Assembly: GCF_051433195.1 (NCBI RefSeq) | Contig: NZ_JBHMFT010000005.1 | Coordinates: 186,001-250,000, forward strand | DNA from: Falsiroseomonas sp051433195 | GTDB lineage: Bacteria > Pseudomonadota > Alphaproteobacteria > Acetobacterales > Acetobacteraceae | Length of the DNA: 64,000 nucleotides | Reading direction: 5' to 3' | Shown: piece after piece, positions 41,969 through 50,156 of the stretch | Position numbering within the stretch: the stretch's first letter is position 1 | Layout of the letters: each line of letters opens with the position of its first letter | Program-made: the position numbers and the translations under genes | The notes under the pieces: generated by a model | The model's input: only the letters and a program-made list of their open reading frames with translations | What the model was told of the DNA's origin: nothing | Database searches by the model: none

Positions 41969-43295
41969 CGAGACCCGCCCGGAGACACCCCGGTTTCGCA
42001 CCGGGGCCGAGCCAGGGCAACCGGCGGGCGAATTCACCATCGATAGGCTCGGCACCGCCGGCGACGGCGTGGCGGAGACCGCGGAGGGGCTGGTGTTCCT
42101 GGCCGGGACGCTGCCGGGTGAACGCGTGGCGGCGCGGCCGGCGGGCCGGCGGGGCGAGGGGCTGGCCGGGGATGTGACGGAGATCCTGGCGCCGAGCCCG
42201 GACCGCGTGACGCCGCCCTGCCCGCACTTCCTGCATGAATGCGGCGCCTGCGCCCTGCAGCACTTCGCCGAGGCGCCCTATGCCGCCTGGAAGCGCGGGC
42301 GGCTGGTGGAGGCGCTGGCGCGGGCCGGGCAGCCGGATGCGCCGGTCGCCGAGATGGTGGTGGCGGCGCCGGGCACGCGGCGGCGGGCCGACCTGGCGCT
42401 GCGGCGGCTGCCGGGCGGCGGCGTGGCGCTGGGCTTCCATGCCCGCGGCAGCGCGGCGGTGGCGGACCTGAGCACCTGCCATGTGCTGGACCCCGCGCTG
42501 GTGCAGTTGTTCCGGCCGCTGCGGGAGCTGGCGCGGCGGCTGCCGGCGCTGCGGAAGGAGGGCTCCGCGGTGTTGAACCTGCTCGATAGCGGGCCGGACC
42601 TGCTGCTGCGCACCGATGCGAAGCTGGATGCATCGCAGCGCGCCATGCTGGCCGCCTTCGGGCAGGCGCATGGCATGCCGCGGATCGCCTGGGCGCTCGG
42701 CGACGCGGCGCCGGAAAATGCGGCGCAGGCCGGCCCGGTGCGGCTGGACCTCTCCGGCGTCACGGTCGCGCCGCCGCCGGGCGCCTTCCTGCAGGCGGCG
42801 CCGGCCGGGGAGGCGGCGATCATCGCCGCGGTGCTGGCCGGCCTCGCGGCCCAGAAGCTGCCGGTGCGGGCGCGCATCGCGGACCTGTATGCCGGCATCG
42901 GCACGCTCTCCTTCCCGCTGTCGGCCAAGGGGCGCGTCGCGGCCTATGAGGGTGATGCGGCGGCGGTCGCGGCGCTGGATGCCGGGGCCCGCCGCGCCGG
43001 CGGGCGGGTGGAGGCGATAAGGCGGGACCTGGCCTATCGCCCGCTGCTGCCGGCGGAGTTGAAGGCCTTCGGCGCGGTGGTGCTGGACCCGCCCTACAAT
43101 GGCGCGGTGGAGCAGGTGGCGCAGATCGTCCGCAGCACGGTGCCGGTGGTGGTCTATGTCTCCTGCAACCCGGTGGCACTGGCGCGCGACGCGGCGGTGC
43201 TGGTGCGGGCGGGGTTCAAGGTGACGCAGGCGACGCCGGTGGACCAGTTCCGCTGGTCGCCGCATCTGGAATCCGTGGTGAGTTTTCGCCGGTAG
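41958..43295 (+). CDS. RlmD/TrmA-type class I SAM RNA (uracil-5) methyltransferase
   Basis: 445 aa. Fe-S and SAM dependent RNA methyltransferase, by family making m5U in 23S rRNA. A TRAM-like N-terminus (FTIDRLGTAGDGVAE) is followed by the cluster cysteines in CPHFLHECGAC, with a fourth in STCHVLD. Then come SAM motif ADLYAGIGTLSFPLS, VVLDPPYNGA, and the nucleophile Cys in VYVSCNPVALARDAAVL; the closing WSPHLESVVSF holds the catalytic Glu. Start: only TTG 41958 precedes the first conserved block, behind AGGGAAAG, so it overlaps the start of the divergent FkbM gene. Confidence 0.88.
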   Translation: MSNIETRPETPRFRTGAEPGQPAGEFTIDRLGTAGDGVAETAEGLVFLAGTLPGERVAARPAGRRGEGLAGDVTEILAPSPDRVTPPCPHFLHECGACALQHFAEAPYAAWKRGRLVEALARAGQPDAPVAEMVVAAPGTRRRADLALRRLPGGGVALGFHARGSAAVADLSTCHVLDPALVQLFRPLRELARRLPALRKEGSAVLNLLDSGPDLLLRTDAKLDASQRAMLAAFGQAHGMPRIAWALGDAAPENAAQAGPVRLDLSGVTVAPPPGAFLQAAPAGEAAIIAAVLAGLAAQKLPVRARIADLYAGIGTLSFPLSAKGRVAAYEGDAAAVAALDAGARRAGGRVEAIRRDLAYRPLLPAELKAFGAVVLDPPYNGAVEQVAQIVRSTVPVVVYVSCNPVALARDAAVLVRAGFKVTQATPVDQFRWSPHLESVVSFRR

Positions 43296-43389
43296 TCACG
43301 AAAGATCCTTGCGCGGGCGGCCCGATGGGGGTTGCATCATGGCCAGGGCGTCCAACCTCTCGGCGCGTCCGGATCGGGAGGTTTTCGCC

Positions 43390-44367
43390 ATGAATCGCCG
43401 TCACATCATGCTCGGCGCCGCGGGCGCCATGGCCGCGCCCGCGCTGCTGCGCGCCGTGCCCGCCCAGGCCCAGCCGGCCGCGCCGGCCGAGCCCATCGCA
43501 CAGGCGCCGGGCTTCTTCCGCTTCCGCGTCGGCGCCCACACGGTGACCATGCTGCATGATGGCAGCCGCGCCATTCCGCTGGCCGGCTTCGTGCGCAACG
43601 CGCCGATCGAGGCGGTGCAGGCGGTGCTGGCCGAGAGCTTCCTGCCGACCGACACGCTGCGGATTCCCTTCACCCTGACCTGCCTCGAGACCGCGCGCGG
43701 CCTGACGCTGTTCGACACCGGCAACGGGCCGCAGGCCGCGGGCGCGCCGGTCGGGCTGCTGATGCAGAACATGCGGGCGGCGGGGCTGGACCCGGCGCGG
43801 GTGACGACGGTCGTCATCAGCCACTTCCACGGCGACCACATCAGCGGCTTGCTGAACGCGGAGGGCGGGCCCGCCTTCCCGAATGCGGAGATCGTGGTGC
43901 CGGCGGCCGAATGGGGCTGGTGGACCGACCCGGCGAACGAGGCGCGCAGCCCGCAGGGCCAGCGCGGCACCTTCGCCAATACCGCGCGGCGCTTCGGCCC
44001 CTACCAGGGCAAGATCCGCCAGATCGCGGCCGGCGCCGAGGTGGTGCCGGGCGTGACCGCCATCGCAGCCCATGGCCACACGCCGGGCCACACCGCCTAC
44101 CGCATCGCCGATGGCAGCGACCAGATGATCTTCGTGGCCGACCTGACCAACCGGCCGGAACTGCTGGCACGCCGCCCGGATTTCCACATCGGCTTCGACT
44201 TCGACCCGGAGGCCGCCGAGGCATCCCGCCGCCGGCTGTTCGACCAGGTGGCGACCGACCGCATCCGCATCAGTGGCTACCACTTCCCCTTCCCCGCCAC
44301 CGGCTACGTGGCGAAGGAGGGCCAAGGCTACCGCTACGTCCCGGCCGACTGGGCGGCGGCAAGCTGA
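43390..44367 (+). CDS. exported MBL-fold metallo-hydrolase (first of tandem pair)
   Basis: 325 aa. A signal peptide starting MNRRHIMLGAAGAMAAPALL and ending VPAQAQ precedes an MBL fold with the zinc motif ISHFHGDHISGL, a second histidine in AAHGHTPGHTAY, aspartate in VADLTNRP and histidine in GYHFPFPAT. All metal ligands are present. GGGAGG eight bases before ATG 43390 sets the start; the in-frame ATG 43339 has no such site. Substrate unknown: lactonase, arylsulfatase-like or beta-lactamase-like activities occur in this fold. It overlaps the next gene by one base. Confidence 0.9.
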   Translation: MNRRHIMLGAAGAMAAPALLRAVPAQAQPAAPAEPIAQAPGFFRFRVGAHTVTMLHDGSRAIPLAGFVRNAPIEAVQAVLAESFLPTDTLRIPFTLTCLETARGLTLFDTGNGPQAAGAPVGLLMQNMRAAGLDPARVTTVVISHFHGDHISGLLNAEGGPAFPNAEIVVPAAEWGWWTDPANEARSPQGQRGTFANTARRFGPYQGKIRQIAAGAEVVPGVTAIAAHGHTPGHTAYRIADGSDQMIFVADLTNRPELLARRPDFHIGFDFDPEAAEASRRRLFDQVATDRIRISGYHFPFPATGYVAKEGQGYRYVPADWAAAS

Positions 44368-45299
44368 TGGCTGCGCTGAACCGCCGCTTGCTGCTGGCCA
44401 GCGGCGCTGGCGCCCTGCTGGCACCCGCGATCGGCCATGCGCAGGGCGTGGTCACCGCGCCCGCCTTCCACCACCTGACGGTGGGCGGCCTGCGCGCCAC
44501 CATCGTCAACGATGGCGCCGCGGTGCGGCCGGACGTGACCCAGGGCTTCATCCCCAACGCCACGCCGGAGCAGGTGACGGCGGCGCTGCGGGCCGGCGGG
44601 GTGGCGCAGGGGACGGCGCTGACCAACCCCTACAACGTCACCTTCATCCGCACGCCGCAGGGCCTGGTGGCGCTGGATATCGGCACCGGGTCGTCCCCGG
44701 CGATGATCGCCAACATGCGCGCGGCGGGGCTGGACCCGGCGGATGTGGTGCTGATCGCGCATACGCATTTCCACGGCGACCACATCGGCGGGCTGCTGAA
44801 CGCCGATGGCAGCGCGGCCTTCCCCAATGCCGCCATTACCGTGCCGGAAGGCGAATGGGCGTTCTGGAACGACGCCGGCGAGGAAAGCCGGGCGTCGGCC
44901 ATGCGCAGGCCGGGCTTCGCCAATGTCCGCCGCCGCTTCGCACCCTATGCCGCGCGGGTCACGCGCTTCGCGCCGGGGGCGGCGGTGGCGCCGGGCATCA
45001 CCTCCCTCCCGACCTTCGGGCATTCGCCCGGGCATGTCTCCTTCCTGGTGGCGGATGGCGGGCAGCAATTGCTGGTGCTGGGCGATGCGGTGACCACGCC
45101 GCTGTTCTTCGTGGTGAACCCGGAGTGGTATCCGATCTTCGACATGGACCCGGCCGCCGCCGTCGCCACCCGCAAGCGGCTGCTGGACCAGGCGGCGACG
45201 GACCGGATGGCCGTGGTCGGCTACCACTTCCCGATGCCCGCGACCGGGCGGATCGAGCGCGCCGGGTCCGGCTACCGTCTGGTGACCGCGAACGCGTGA
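44367..45299 (+). CDS. exported MBL-fold metallo-hydrolase (second of tandem pair)
   Basis: 310 aa. Paralogue of the gene just upstream, with the same layout: signal peptide (AALNRRLLLASGAGALLAPAIGHAQ), IAHTHFHGDHIGGL, LPTFGHSPGHVSF, VLGDAVTTP and GYHFPMPAT. TGATG coupling to the upstream gene shows one operon. The two copies have diverged in the loops around the active site, so different substrates are likely. A good terminator follows. Confidence 0.9.
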   Translation: MAALNRRLLLASGAGALLAPAIGHAQGVVTAPAFHHLTVGGLRATIVNDGAAVRPDVTQGFIPNATPEQVTAALRAGGVAQGTALTNPYNVTFIRTPQGLVALDIGTGSSPAMIANMRAAGLDPADVVLIAHTHFHGDHIGGLLNADGSAAFPNAAITVPEGEWAFWNDAGEESRASAMRRPGFANVRRRFAPYAARVTRFAPGAAVAPGITSLPTFGHSPGHVSFLVADGGQQLLVLGDAVTTPLFFVVNPEWYPIFDMDPAAAVATRKRLLDQAATDRMAVVGYHFPMPATGRIERAGSGYRLVTANA

Positions 45300-45309
45300 T
45301 GCCATGGGC

Positions 45310-45336
45310 CCCACCCGGAAGGCCGGGTGGGCTTGT
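45310..45336 (+). terminator. Rho-independent terminator after the MBL pair
   Basis: Perfect 9-bp stem CCCACCCGG (45310-45318) with CCGGGTGGG (45323-45331), AAGG loop, followed by CTTGT. It lies 10 bases after the second MBL stop codon. The trailing T-run is short, as is usual in this GC-rich sequence. Confidence 0.8.
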
Positions 45337-45404
45337 ATCGGTCATGCTGCACTGCAACATGAACCCCATGGGAAGCGTCCAGGCATCCTCGGGAGGCGCT
45401 TGCG

Positions 45405-45812
45405 ATGCAGACAGTCGAGACTTCGGTGCCCCGCGGCGAGCTCGCCGCGCGGCAATTGGCGATGCCGGCCCATACCAATCCGGGCGGCAACATCTTCGGC
45501 GGCTGGATCATGGCTTCCATGGACGCCGCCGCCGCCATGGCCACCACGCGCTTCATCGAGGGGCCGGCGGTCACCGTCGCCGTCTCCGAGATGGTGTTCA
45601 TCGCGCCGGTGAAGGTCGGTGACAGCGTCTGCTTCTATGCCGACCTCAAGCGCATGGGACGCACCTCCCTGACGCTGGACGTGGAGGTCTGGGTGCTGCG
45701 GCAGGGCCGCGGCGACCGGGTGAAGGTGACGGCGGCGGAGTTCACCTTCGTCGCGGTGGACGAGGCCGGGCGGCCGCGTCAGATCAGCGCGGGCGCAGCG
45801 CCTCCCGATTGA
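45405..45812 (+). CDS. YciA-type acyl-CoA thioesterase (hotdog fold)
   Basis: 135 aa. Hydrolyses acyl-CoA to free acid and CoA. The family motif RQLAMPAHTNPGGNIFGGWIMASMDAAAAM holds the catalytic Asn and Asp; TVAVSEMVFIAPVKVGD is the central hotdog strand-helix. Length matches the family. It lies 105 bp after the MBL operon, behind the terminator; CTGCACTGCAA at 45349-45359 upstream resembles the CTGC-N3-GCA sites of PhaR-type regulators, a weak hint. Its 3' end overlaps the convergent dehydrogenase by 29 bp. Confidence 0.9.
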   Translation: MQTVETSVPRGELAARQLAMPAHTNPGGNIFGGWIMASMDAAAAMATTRFIEGPAVTVAVSEMVFIAPVKVGDSVCFYADLKRMGRTSLTLDVEVWVLRQGRGDRVKVTAAEFTFVAVDEAGRPRQISAGAAPPD

Positions 45813-46764
45813 CGCAGGCGCCCTCGGGCAGCCTATCGCCGCGCAGCACGGCCAGGGCATGCGTCGCGGCGGCGCGCGCGGTGGCGGCGCGGGCGATGGT
45901 GGTGGCGGCACCCATATGCGGGCTGAGCACCAGGTTCGGCGCGCCGACCAGCGGGTTGCCGCCGGGCGGCGGCGGCTCGGTGGACAGCACGTCGAGGCCG
46001 GCGCCGTAGATGCGGCCCTCGCGCAGCACCTCGGCCAGCGCCGGCTCGTCGATCAACCCGCCGCGGGCGGTGTTCACCAGGATCGCCTCCGACCCCAGCA
46101 GCGCCAGTTCGGCGGCGCCGATCATGTGGCGGTTCGTGGCGCTCATCGGCGCGTGCAGCGATACCACGTCCGACTGCCGCAGCAGGTCGTGCAGGGAGCC
46201 GGCGCGGGTGACGGGCGCGATGTCGCCGGCGGCGGCCAGGTTCGGGCTGTAGGCCGAAACCTGCATGCCGATGGCCCCGGCGATGCGGGCGACGTTGCGC
46301 GCGATGCGGCCGAAGCCGACCAGGCCGAGGCGGCGGCCCGACAGCTCGATGCCGATGCGCGTGCGGTCCCAGCCGCCGGCCTGGGTCAGCCGGTCGTGCC
46401 GCACGATGTTGCGGGCGACGGCCAGCATCAGGCCGATGCTGTATTCCGCGACCGACTGCGCATTGGCGCCGACGGCGGTGAGCACGGGAATGCCGCACGC
46501 GCTGGCGCCGGCGACGTCGATCAGGTCGTAGCCGACCGCGGCGCGGGAGATGGCGCGCAGCGTCGGGCAGGTGGCCATGACCGCGCCGGTGATGGGGATG
46601 GAGCGTGAGATGACGGCGTCATAGGGCGTGGCGGCGAGCTTGCCCTCCATCTCCGCGCGGCCGCCCGCCAGGGTGACGAAATCCACCGTGCAGCCGGCAG
46701 CGGTCAGCAGGGCGAGGCCATCGGCTTCGAGGTGCGGGGCGGTGACGAGGATGCGGAAGGTCAT
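45784..46764 (-). CDS. NAD-dependent 2-hydroxyacid dehydrogenase (SerA-like)
   Basis: 326 aa. D-isomer-specific 2-hydroxyacid dehydrogenase with RLGLVGFGRIARNVARIA (dinucleotide loop), LVNTARGGLIDEPAL (catalytic Arg), DVLSTEPPPPGGNPL (Glu) and LVLSPHMGAATTIA (His). There are no regulatory ACT domains, so it is a general 2-hydroxyacid dehydrogenase and not a full SerA. Start ATG 46764 is preferred to upstream codons in the same frame. It stands alone. Confidence 0.9.
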   Translation of the reverse strand: MTFRILVTAPHLEADGLALLTAAGCTVDFVTLAGGRAEMEGKLAATPYDAVISRSIPITGAVMATCPTLRAISRAAVGYDLIDVAGASACGIPVLTAVGANAQSVAEYSIGLMLAVARNIVRHDRLTQAGGWDRTRIGIELSGRRLGLVGFGRIARNVARIAGAIGMQVSAYSPNLAAAGDIAPVTRAGSLHDLLRQSDVVSLHAPMSATNRHMIGAAELALLGSEAILVNTARGGLIDEPALAEVLREGRIYGAGLDVLSTEPPPPGGNPLVGAPNLVLSPHMGAATTIARAATARAAATHALAVLRGDRLPEGACVNREALRPR

Positions 46765-46889
46765 GCGCGTGCTTCGCGCGCGGCGCGGCACCGGTCAATA
46801 CGCGGTTGTCACCGAACCCGCCGCGCTTGCGCTGCGTTTCAGTTGCCCGCCCGGATCATGCAGCCGGCGGTCGATCGGAGGAGGACGAC

Positions 46890-47069
46890 ATGGCGAACCA
46901 GCAGGGCGAGAAAAGCAGCCAGGGCGGCAAGCAGGGCATCGAGGGGCAGAAGGGCGTATCGCAGGAGACGGTGGGCGCCGGAAAGGACAAGGACCCGAAC
47001 AACTTCGCCAACAACCCGGACCGCGCCGCGGAAGCCGGCCGCAAGGGCGGCCAGTCCCGCAAGGGCTGA
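46890..47069 (+). CDS. KGG-repeat stress protein (con-10 type)
   Basis: 59 aa, very hydrophilic, rich in Gly, Lys and Gln. Contains the KGG motifs: GGKQGIEGQKG in the middle and ANNPDRAAEAGRKGGQSRKG at the end, which is the classic con-10/KGG ending. These small disordered proteins accumulate under general stress in bacteria and fungal spores; the molecular role is not known. A strong ribosome site (GGAGGAGG) precedes ATG 46890. Confidence 0.85.
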   Translation: MANQQGEKSSQGGKQGIEGQKGVSQETVGAGKDKDPNNFANNPDRAAEAGRKGGQSRKG

Positions 47070-47075
47070 CAGCCG

Positions 47076-48059
47076 CTATTCCAGCTTGACGTTGCCGAGC
47101 CGGACGGCGCGGCGATAGATCTCCAACTCGTCGCGGATCACCGCGCCATAGCGCGCCGGGGTGATTTCCGCGGCGGGCGGGATCTCCGCGCCGAGCATGG
47201 TCAGGCGCTGCCGCACCGTGGCATCGGACAGCGCCGCGGCCAGGGCGGCGCGCAGCTTCTCCACCGCGTCGGCCGGCGTGCCGGCGGGGGCGAGGAAGCC
47301 GAGCGTGGTGCTGAGTTCCGCCTCGACCATTCCCGCCTCCCGCAGCGTCTGCACATCCGGCAGCAGCGGGGATCGGGTGGCGGAGGCGATGCCGAGGATG
47401 CGGCCGCGACCATCCGCATGCAGTTGCAGGGCGCTCGACAACTGGTCGAACACCACGGGGATGTTGCCGGCGATCAGGTCGTTCAGCGCCGGGCCGGTGC
47501 CGCGATAGGGCACATGCACCAGGTTGGCGCCGGTGCCGGCGTTGAACAGCTCGATCGCGAGATGCGCGCCGGAGCCGATGCCGGCGGTGCCGGCGGAAAG
47601 CCCGCCCTGCGTCGCCTTCGACCGCGCCACGAACTCCGCCAAAGTGGTCGCCGTCACGTCCTTCGCCACCATCATCACGATCGGCACGCGATAGGCCGTG
47701 CCGATCGGCGCGAAGTCTCGGATCGGGTCGTAGGGCAGGCGTTCCATCGCGACGGGGAAGATGGAGACCGGCGCGGTTCCGGTGATCAGCATCGTATGGC
47801 CATCCGGCCGCGCACGGGCCACCGCCTCCGTCCCCACGATGCCACCGGCGCCGGCACGGTTGTCCACCACGATCTGCTGGCCGAGCGCCTGGCTCATCGC
47901 CGGGACCAGCAGGCGCGCGGTGAAGTCCACATTGCCGCCGGGCGGATAGGCGACGACGAGGCGCACCGGGCGGCTCGGGAAATCCTGGGCGCGGGCGCGC
48001 CCGATGGCGGCGAAGGTCAGGGCCGTGGCGCCCAGGATCGTGCTGCGACGTGTGAGCAT
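47076..48059 (-). CDS. Bug/TctC-family substrate-binding protein
   Basis: 327 aa periplasmic receptor. Signal peptide (LTRRSTILGATALTFAAIGRARAQ), then FPSRPVRLVVAYPPGGNVDFTAR, VVDNRAGAGGIVGTE, VHVPYRGTGPALNDLIAG. It is one of three members in the window and sits directly downstream (same strand) of the isopropylmalate-dehydratase-like pair, separated by two inverted repeats. Position suggests it could deliver a hydroxy- or dicarboxylic acid for that pathway, but co-transcription is doubtful because of the hairpins. Confidence 0.92.
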   Translation of the reverse strand: MLTRRSTILGATALTFAAIGRARAQDFPSRPVRLVVAYPPGGNVDFTARLLVPAMSQALGQQIVVDNRAGAGGIVGTEAVARARPDGHTMLITGTAPVSIFPVAMERLPYDPIRDFAPIGTAYRVPIVMMVAKDVTATTLAEFVARSKATQGGLSAGTAGIGSGAHLAIELFNAGTGANLVHVPYRGTGPALNDLIAGNIPVVFDQLSSALQLHADGRGRILGIASATRSPLLPDVQTLREAGMVEAELSTTLGFLAPAGTPADAVEKLRAALAAALSDATVRQRLTMLGAEIPPAAEITPARYGAVIRDELEIYRRAVRLGNVKLE

Positions 48060-48075
48060 CTTGGTTTCCTTCCCT

Positions 48076-48124
48076 TAGAGTGTGATCGTCTGAGGTGGAA
48101 TCACCGAAAGACGTGAATCACACG
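48076..48124. repeat. dispersed palindromic repeat, family B copy 2
   Basis: GTGTGATCGTCT at 48080-48091 pairs imperfectly with AGACGTGAATCACAC at 48109-48123, and GGTGGAATCACC lies nested between them. The opening TAGAGTGTGATCGTC matches TAGAGCGTGATCGCC at 21449. It lies between the TctC gene and the LeuD-like gene. Confidence 0.65.
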
Positions 48125-48137
48125 ACAAAACAACAGG

Positions 48138-48181
48138 CTAGAGGCTGTCAGCCGCTTCTATCAGCGCCTGACAGACTCTAG
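48138..48181. terminator. long inverted repeat at the end of the LeuD-like gene
   Basis: CTAGAGGCTGTCAGCCGC pairs with GCGCCTGACAGACTCTAG with single-base bulges (arms of about 18, 8-nt loop). Its right edge covers the stop codon of the LeuD-like gene (stop at 48178-48180). It may act as terminator for that operon or mark an inserted element; no U-tract is clear. Confidence 0.55.
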
Positions 48182-48705
48182 GCGGATGCCGCGCGGCGCG
48201 CGGCGAATTCGGCTTCGAGCAGCGGGATCGACCCGCCGGCCCGCCAGACCTGGACCATTCGTTCGGAGAACGGGCGCGAGGCCAGCACGCGGCCATCCGG
48301 CAGCCCGACCGCACCGGTGGCCGGGTTGGCGGATATGACATCGCCATCCGCCACCGCCGCGTGGATGCCGGGGCAGATCATCACCGGCAGGCCGTGGTTC
48401 AGCGCGCGGCGCAGGAAGCCGGAATCGCAGGATTCGACGACGACGACGGCGATGCGGGAGGCGCGGATGGCGACGCTGACCTCGACAGGGTTGTGGTGCG
48501 CGAAGTTGCGGCCGCCGACGACGATGTCGCCAGGCCGGACCTGCTGCGGAAACTCCGGCCGCAGGCGGCGGAAGCACATGGCGCGCAGCGCGGCCTCGTC
48601 GAATTCCTTGCCGAAGCCGTCGCGGATGATCGAGAACTCGATGATGCCGTCATCGCCGCTGACGTCGTTGCCGAACTTCCAGACGCGGCCCTTGGGGATG
48701 TCCAT
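48178..48705 (-). CDS. aconitase/isopropylmalate dehydratase small subunit (LeuD-like)
   Basis: 175 aa. The swivel domain of heteromeric hydro-lyases of the aconitase family: VWKFGNDVSGDDGII, then PGDIVVGGRNFAHHNPVE (the substrate-binding loop, where canonical LeuD has GSSREHA), AVVVESCDSGFLRRALNHGLPVM, and a short C-terminus. The loop residue pattern (GRNFAHHNP) departs from true LeuD, so the substrate is probably another 2- or 3-hydroxy acid. It follows the large subunit by 4 bp. Confidence 0.85.
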   Translation of the reverse strand: MDIPKGRVWKFGNDVSGDDGIIEFSIIRDGFGKEFDEAALRAMCFRRLRPEFPQQVRPGDIVVGGRNFAHHNPVEVSVAIRASRIAVVVVESCDSGFLRRALNHGLPVMICPGIHAAVADGDVISANPATGAVGLPDGRVLASRPFSERMVQVWRAGGSIPLLEAEFAARRAASA

Positions 48706-48709
48706 CGCC

Positions 48710-49984
48710 TCAGCGCCCCGCCAGCAGCGGCCGCGGGTCGGCGATGCGTCCCGCCACGGCGGAGGCCGCGACCACGGCGGGGCCGGCCAGGAAGACGCGG
48801 GAACTGCGGCTGCCGTTGCGGCCCTGGTAATTGAACTGCTGCGTCGAGATCAGCACTTCCTCGTCGTTCAGCACGCCCTGGTAGCCCCAGCAGGTGGTGC
48901 AGCCCGGCGCGAGGATGGTGGCGCCGGCCTCGGCCAGCACTTCCAGCAAACCATCCCGCGCCGCCTCGACATAGACGCCGCGGCTGCCGGGCGTGACGTA
49001 GAGCGTGACATGCGGCGCGACCTGCCGGCCGCGCAGCACCCGCGCCGCCTCCCGCAGATCATCCAGCCGGCCATTGGCGCAGGACCCGATGGTGGCCTGG
49101 TCGATGCGCGTGCCTTCCGCCTCGCCCACCGGCACCACGCCATGCGCATCCGGCGGCACCGTCACCATCGGCGCGATGGCGCCGAGGTCGTAGGTCAGCC
49201 GCGTCTGGTACGTCGCGCCGGCATCGGCCCGCACCGCCTGCCACGGCCGGCCGCCGTCGCGCTGGCGGACATAGTCCAGCACGCGCTCATCCGGTTCCAT
49301 GATCCCGGTATAGGCGCCGCTGTGGAACAGCGAGGCGAGCAGCGCCTGGCGGTCGTCGAGGCTCAGCGTGGCGAGGCCCGGGCCATCGAATTCGACGCAG
49401 CATTGCAGCAGGCGGCCGTCGCCGGTGCAGTCGCGCAGGATGGTCTGGATTACGTCCCGCGCGGTGACGCCGAAGCCCAGCGCGCCGGTCAGCGTGATGC
49501 GGGCGGAGGGTGGCACCGCGATCCAGTTCTCGTCCTGGATCAGCGAGACCAACACCTCCGTCGAGATCGGCAGGTTCAACGCGCCGAGCGCGCCGATGGA
49601 GGCGATGTTGCCCTCGTCGGAGAAGATCAACGTGCCGGGCCGGGCGAAGCCGCGCTCCGTCAGGACCAGGTGTCGCAGGCCGTTGCCGGGGCCGAAGAAG
49701 TTCTCGATGCCCTGCGCCGCGCACCAGTCGCGCAGCGTGCGGTGGGTTTCATGGTGGTGCTAGCCCATGGCGGCGGAGGTGGAATGGTCGATCACCATCA
49801 CCGCCTTGTCCGGGCGCGGGATGCGACCCACGCCGATGCGTTCCAGGTTGCGCTGGTGGCCGGGCCAGAACAGCTCCTGGCAGGCGGTGTAGTCCGGCGT
49901 GACGGTGACGTATTCGCCGACGTCCACCGTATCGCGCCCGCAATGCGCGGCGATGATCTTCTGGGCGATGGTCTGGGCCGTCAC
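48710..49984 (-). pseudogene. aconitase/isopropylmalate dehydratase large subunit (LeuC-like), split by in-frame TAG
   Basis: The frame reads continuously for 424 codons except for TAG at 49762-49760 (codon 75). Both sides are clear homologues: before it MTAQTIAQKIIAAHCGR ... AVMVIDHSTSAAMG, after it ETHRTLRDWCAAQGIENFFGPGNGLRHLV. Fe-S cysteines are present in IGSCANGR and APGCTTCW. The downstream part could restart at TTG 49630 but would lack the first domain. Where aconitases have a DSHT motif this protein has FSDEGN, keeping Asp and losing His. Nothing else is decayed and the small subunit is intact, so a recent nonsense mutation, a sequencing error, or readthrough are all open. Confidence 0.85.
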
Positions 49985-50156
49985 CGCGAGGTGTCTCCGC
50001 CAGGCGGCGCGACTGCGATCCGGTGCGTGCTGAGCCGCATGTCGTCCTCCACCCGCCGGTCTTGTGCCGACGCTGCCTCCGCTTGCCTAGGCTTTATAGA
50101 CCAGACTTATGGCCTATGGTAGTGCCCGACCAGGGAGTTGGCTGCATGGTGGTGCG
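49985..50156. promoter_or_regulatory. divergent region between LeuC-like and acyl-CoA dehydrogenase genes
   Basis: The 172-bp region must drive both directions. The segment 50081-50123 is AT-rich for this genome (CTAGGCTTTATAGACC, then TTATGGCCTATGGTAG) and probably holds the promoter or operator. No regulator gene lies next to it and no clean operator palindrome could be defined. Confidence 0.35.
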
